The translations under genes were made by a program, and so were the position numbers. Below, in pieces: positions 61,506 through 64,000 of a stretch of DNA of 64,000 nucleotides. The DNA is taken from contig NC_052668.1 of NCBI RefSeq assembly GCF_016802725.1, forward strand, positions 13,027,001 through 13,091,000, written 5' to 3'. Source of the DNA: Solenopsis invicta (Eukaryota; Arthropoda; Insecta; Hymenoptera; Formicidae). The notes under the pieces are model-generated. The model worked only from the letters and a program-made list of their open reading frames with translations. It was not told the origin of the DNA and searched no databases. How positions within the stretch are numbered: the stretch's first letter is position 1; the number at the start of each line of letters is the position of its first letter.

Positions 61506-61829
61506 GTGAGTAATATTATTTATACATTACCCGTACTTAGAAAAAAATTGTTAGATTGATTAAATTTTCCAACTTGATTGAATTTCTTTGTTTCAAATAT
61601 TTATGTAATTAAGTTCATATATAATAATCGTATATAATTTCAAAATGCTTGAAATTACTGAAGGAATTTAAATACATAAATACTTAAATGTGAAGAAATT
61701 TATTTAATTTAAAAAATTTAGTCAAGTTAACAAATTTTTTTTCTCATTGCGTTACTTTCAGGATTAAGATAAATGTCACGTCTATTATTTTGGACGCTGT
61801 TATAATTTGGATTTATATACGCTTTACAG

Positions 61830-61873
61830 ATTGACGTAGCTGTATTACTACTCCGCTGCTGCGCATCGGTCCG
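61830..61873 (+). ncRNA. Unit C exon 2 (44 nt)
   Basis: Acceptor GCTTTACAG, exon ATTGACGTAGCTGTATTACT...CTGCGCATCGGTCCG, donor GTGAGT. Identical length to unit B exon 2. The 324-nt intron before it (61506-61829) is conserved with B, including AATTTCAAAATGCTTGAAAT and the run GGAATTTAARTACA. The next exon would be downstream and is not recognised. Confidence 0.5.
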
Positions 61874-62145
61874 GTGAGTTATAAAATTTCTTTACAGTTT
61901 AAAACGTCGCTACTCTTATCTTATTCCGTGTCAGCGATAAAAAAAAAAGAAACAAAACTGAATGGAGAAACACAGCTGAATTTTAGTACCAAATTTTCCC
62001 GAGCATCTCATTTTTTAAAATGACTTGTCTGTTGTAAACGACCGGCTTTTATAATAATTTTTCTAATATGTATTTTCGATCTGTAATATTTATTTTCATT
62101 ATTTTTTGAAGCACCTAATTAGCACTTAATTTTACTGTATTTGTG

Positions 62146-64000
62146 TATTCGTTTACACAATAAATATTTATTTTTTTGGGGGGGGGAGGCTAGCTTAATG
62201 TTAAGCCAGCTGCACTAATTTTTTTTTATTTTTTGCCAGGTTTCTTAGGTTCAAGCACTTAATTCTGAACTTTAGCACTATAATATCACCTAATTAGCAT
62301 ATTTTAAAATTAATTTTGTGCTGGTGGGAGGGCCAGCTTAATAGGGATCAAAATATATATAATGGGCATAAATCTTTTATGACAACTATCGGCATAATGT
62401 TTTGTTTTTACAGCGTACAATTTGTAAACATTTTTTATTAATATAATTTTTTTCTTCTATATAAATATTTTGTACATACATTTTAAATATGCAATTCTAT
62501 GCAATGTGCATTTCTATGCAAATACATCAAGAAAAATTTTATAACAGAATAGCTTGTAACTTTGAAATCGTGACTATATAACATTTTTCTTATGAAAAAA
62601 TTTATGATCCTAATTAAACTCTTCCAAATATCAAAATACTGTTAAAATATTATGACTACGTGATCTGCAAGTTTATTTAACCCATTAAACCATTAAACGT
62701 AATAATTTTAACTAAATATTAATAGAAGGATCTCCCTCTGCTGCTTAAATTAACTATGGAATTACAGAAATTATACAATTACTGTACAAGCTGAAACTAC
62801 TTTGTTCATCGAGAAATTATGCAGTTAAACTCTAAACATGCCGCTGTCAGCCTTCGCGAAATTTGAATTATCGTCGCAAACGCAACTGGTCAGTCCAAAT
62901 GAGACTCGACCAATGGAAATGTTCGCCTTCTGCAAGTTACTATGCAGGCAAAGTTCACCTAAATGCAGTTAGCCACTATGATTACGGAACTATTGTTGTA
63001 ACGCCCCGCCGAGTTAATATTCGTATTCCAACGTCTAGTCTGTTTGGACGTTATCATGTGCCGCGCGGGTGCACAGAGCTCGATAGTGTTTACCTTTGCT
63101 CGACGTACTACAGTACGAAATTAGTTCAAATTACGCGGCTTTTACGTATTGCTTCCTTGGCAATTGCATCACATTTTTCGCCAAAGCTACATTACACCCT
63201 GAGCGCGCGCGAGCGATCTAATTTATCACAGTGACCGGTCGGACAGTCGCGAAATTGCATTCTCGCGAACACTTGCTTGACATAACGTTCCTCTATCACC
63301 GTTGAAACTTGCATTTATCACTTGCAGATCGCATTAATGTTACGCGTAATTATCATAGCTATTAGCGCGCCGTTACCCAGCAGTTCGCCAGTTTAATCAA
63401 GCTTTTATTATCGTAAAACGTTTTATATCTGCGTGAAACGCGCGATTATACACCCTCGGAAATTTATTCGCATTTTGTTCTCTTTTGTTTCGCGAGCCCC
63501 TTTCGAAATGAGAATTTAAAAAAAAAGGAGCGCAGACCCTCCCCTCTAATCTAATGCCTGACACAATTAAAGAAAAAAGAAGGGTAATGATTTTCTTAGG
63601 AACAAACTTCCTCGCCTCTCATAAAACATATTTTTCGTACACCTTGCGTTTGACAGATTTACATATCGTAACGAAGATTTATGGTCCCCCTGTGATCGTG
63701 TTCGTGCAAGTTTATATTCATTAGCCGCTCCGCGAAATAAGACACACAATAACTTAACGCGCTCCGTTTAGAGCGCCTTTCATGAAAGGCGCTCTGAAGG
63801 ATGTAGTTGTATTTGATGGAAAAACATCGTGCATGAGCTAAACGGGACCGATGTAACGTGCGAGGTCTCTCAATAATCTGATTTATTGTTATTGCCAGAG
63901 TATGAGACATTGGACGCTGCGGAAACGCATTTAATGTCGTTACTCGGCACAATTCGCCACGATATTTCGCAATGCGCACAGCTTGCGCAGCTTAACCACT
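62146..64000. other. Downstream of unit C: probable intron, no supported exon
   Basis: It starts with T-runs and a GGGGGGGGG run (62180-62188) and short local repeats (GCTAGCTTAATGTTAAGCCAGC; CACCTAATTAGCA again at 62289). AT-rich to about 62830, then CpG-rich complex DNA to 63470, where a 123-codon frame (62863-63234) lacks recognisable features. A perfect 26-bp palindrome is at 63770-63795. Confidence 0.45.
63770..63795. other. Perfect 26-bp palindrome
   Basis: AGAGCGCCTTTCA followed immediately by its exact reverse complement, with no loop bases. GC-balanced, so not a simple AT palindrome. Confidence 0.85.

Larger units (their letters stand above)
60490..62145 (+). repeat. Right arm (C) of the 3.5-kb inverted duplication
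   Basis: Mirror copy of 58598-60361, in the opposite orientation, with intron and flanking sequence as well conserved as the exon. The outer boundary is the shared TACTGTATTTGTG ending near 62145. Arms are separated by only about 130 bp, so the whole locus could extrude as a cruciform or hairpin. Confidence 0.93.

Noticed and set aside
62863..63234. 123-codon open frame near the right end
   Set aside because: No recognisable domain or splice signals. It could be an exon of a gene beyond the window but cannot be supported.
1..64000. CRISPR arrays, rRNA and tRNA genes, bacterial operons
   Set aside because: The window is eukaryotic. I saw no regularly spaced direct repeats and no tRNA-like cloverleaf with a credible B-box that I could support by eye.

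Overview
The window reads as a nuclear genomic segment from an insect, most likely a hymenopteran such as an ant. The reasons are GT-AG introns, a TRIM9-class neuronal E3 ligase gene with insect-like exons, AT-rich introns mixed with strongly CpG-rich non-repeat islands, many microsatellites, and short foldback/MITE repeats. The species is an inference; nothing in the sequence names it.

The left half (1-28,838) is occupied by the 3' part of a TRIM9/TRIM67-type gene on the + strand. Six exons are recognised: 5951-6046 and 6799-7192 (coiled coil and COS box), 19881-20053 and 25633-25771 (fibronectin type III), 26840-27070 and 28360-28688 (SPRY). All junction phases agree (0, 1, 0, 1, 1), and the exons join into 453 residues ending at a TAG at 28686. 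The RING and B-box exons are not visible and must lie left of position 1. The introns are 0.75, 12.7, 5.6, 1.1 and 1.3 kb and hold several inverted-repeat mobile elements, a G-quadruplex-type tract and microsatellites. Directly after the TAG, the same frame stays open for 49 more codons with a coding-like base pattern (about 80% G/C at third positions), which suggests programmed stop-codon readthrough or a recently gained stop.

From about 28.8 to 53.6 kb I see no convincing protein gene. The region alternates AT-rich DNA with CpG-rich islands, a GA microsatellite in the probable TRIM9 3' UTR, palindromes, and a 330-bp foldback element at 48.1-48.45 kb.

The right part holds the most unusual structure: a 3.5-kb inverted duplication (58,598-60,361 against 60,490-62,145) around a 130-bp spacer. 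Each arm carries the same apparent two-exon, outward-transcribed unit: a CpG-rich first exon, a ~310-325-bp intron and a 44-nt second exon, with matching splice sites. The introns are conserved about as well as the exons. A third, diverged + strand copy of the two exons lies at about 53.6-54.15 kb. A frame-shifting indel and stop codons argue that the exons are 5' UTR or long non-coding RNA, but a 25-codon small ORF is kept at identical length in both arms. It looks like a small family of duplicated promoter/leader units, two of them divergent from a shared CpG-rich promoter.
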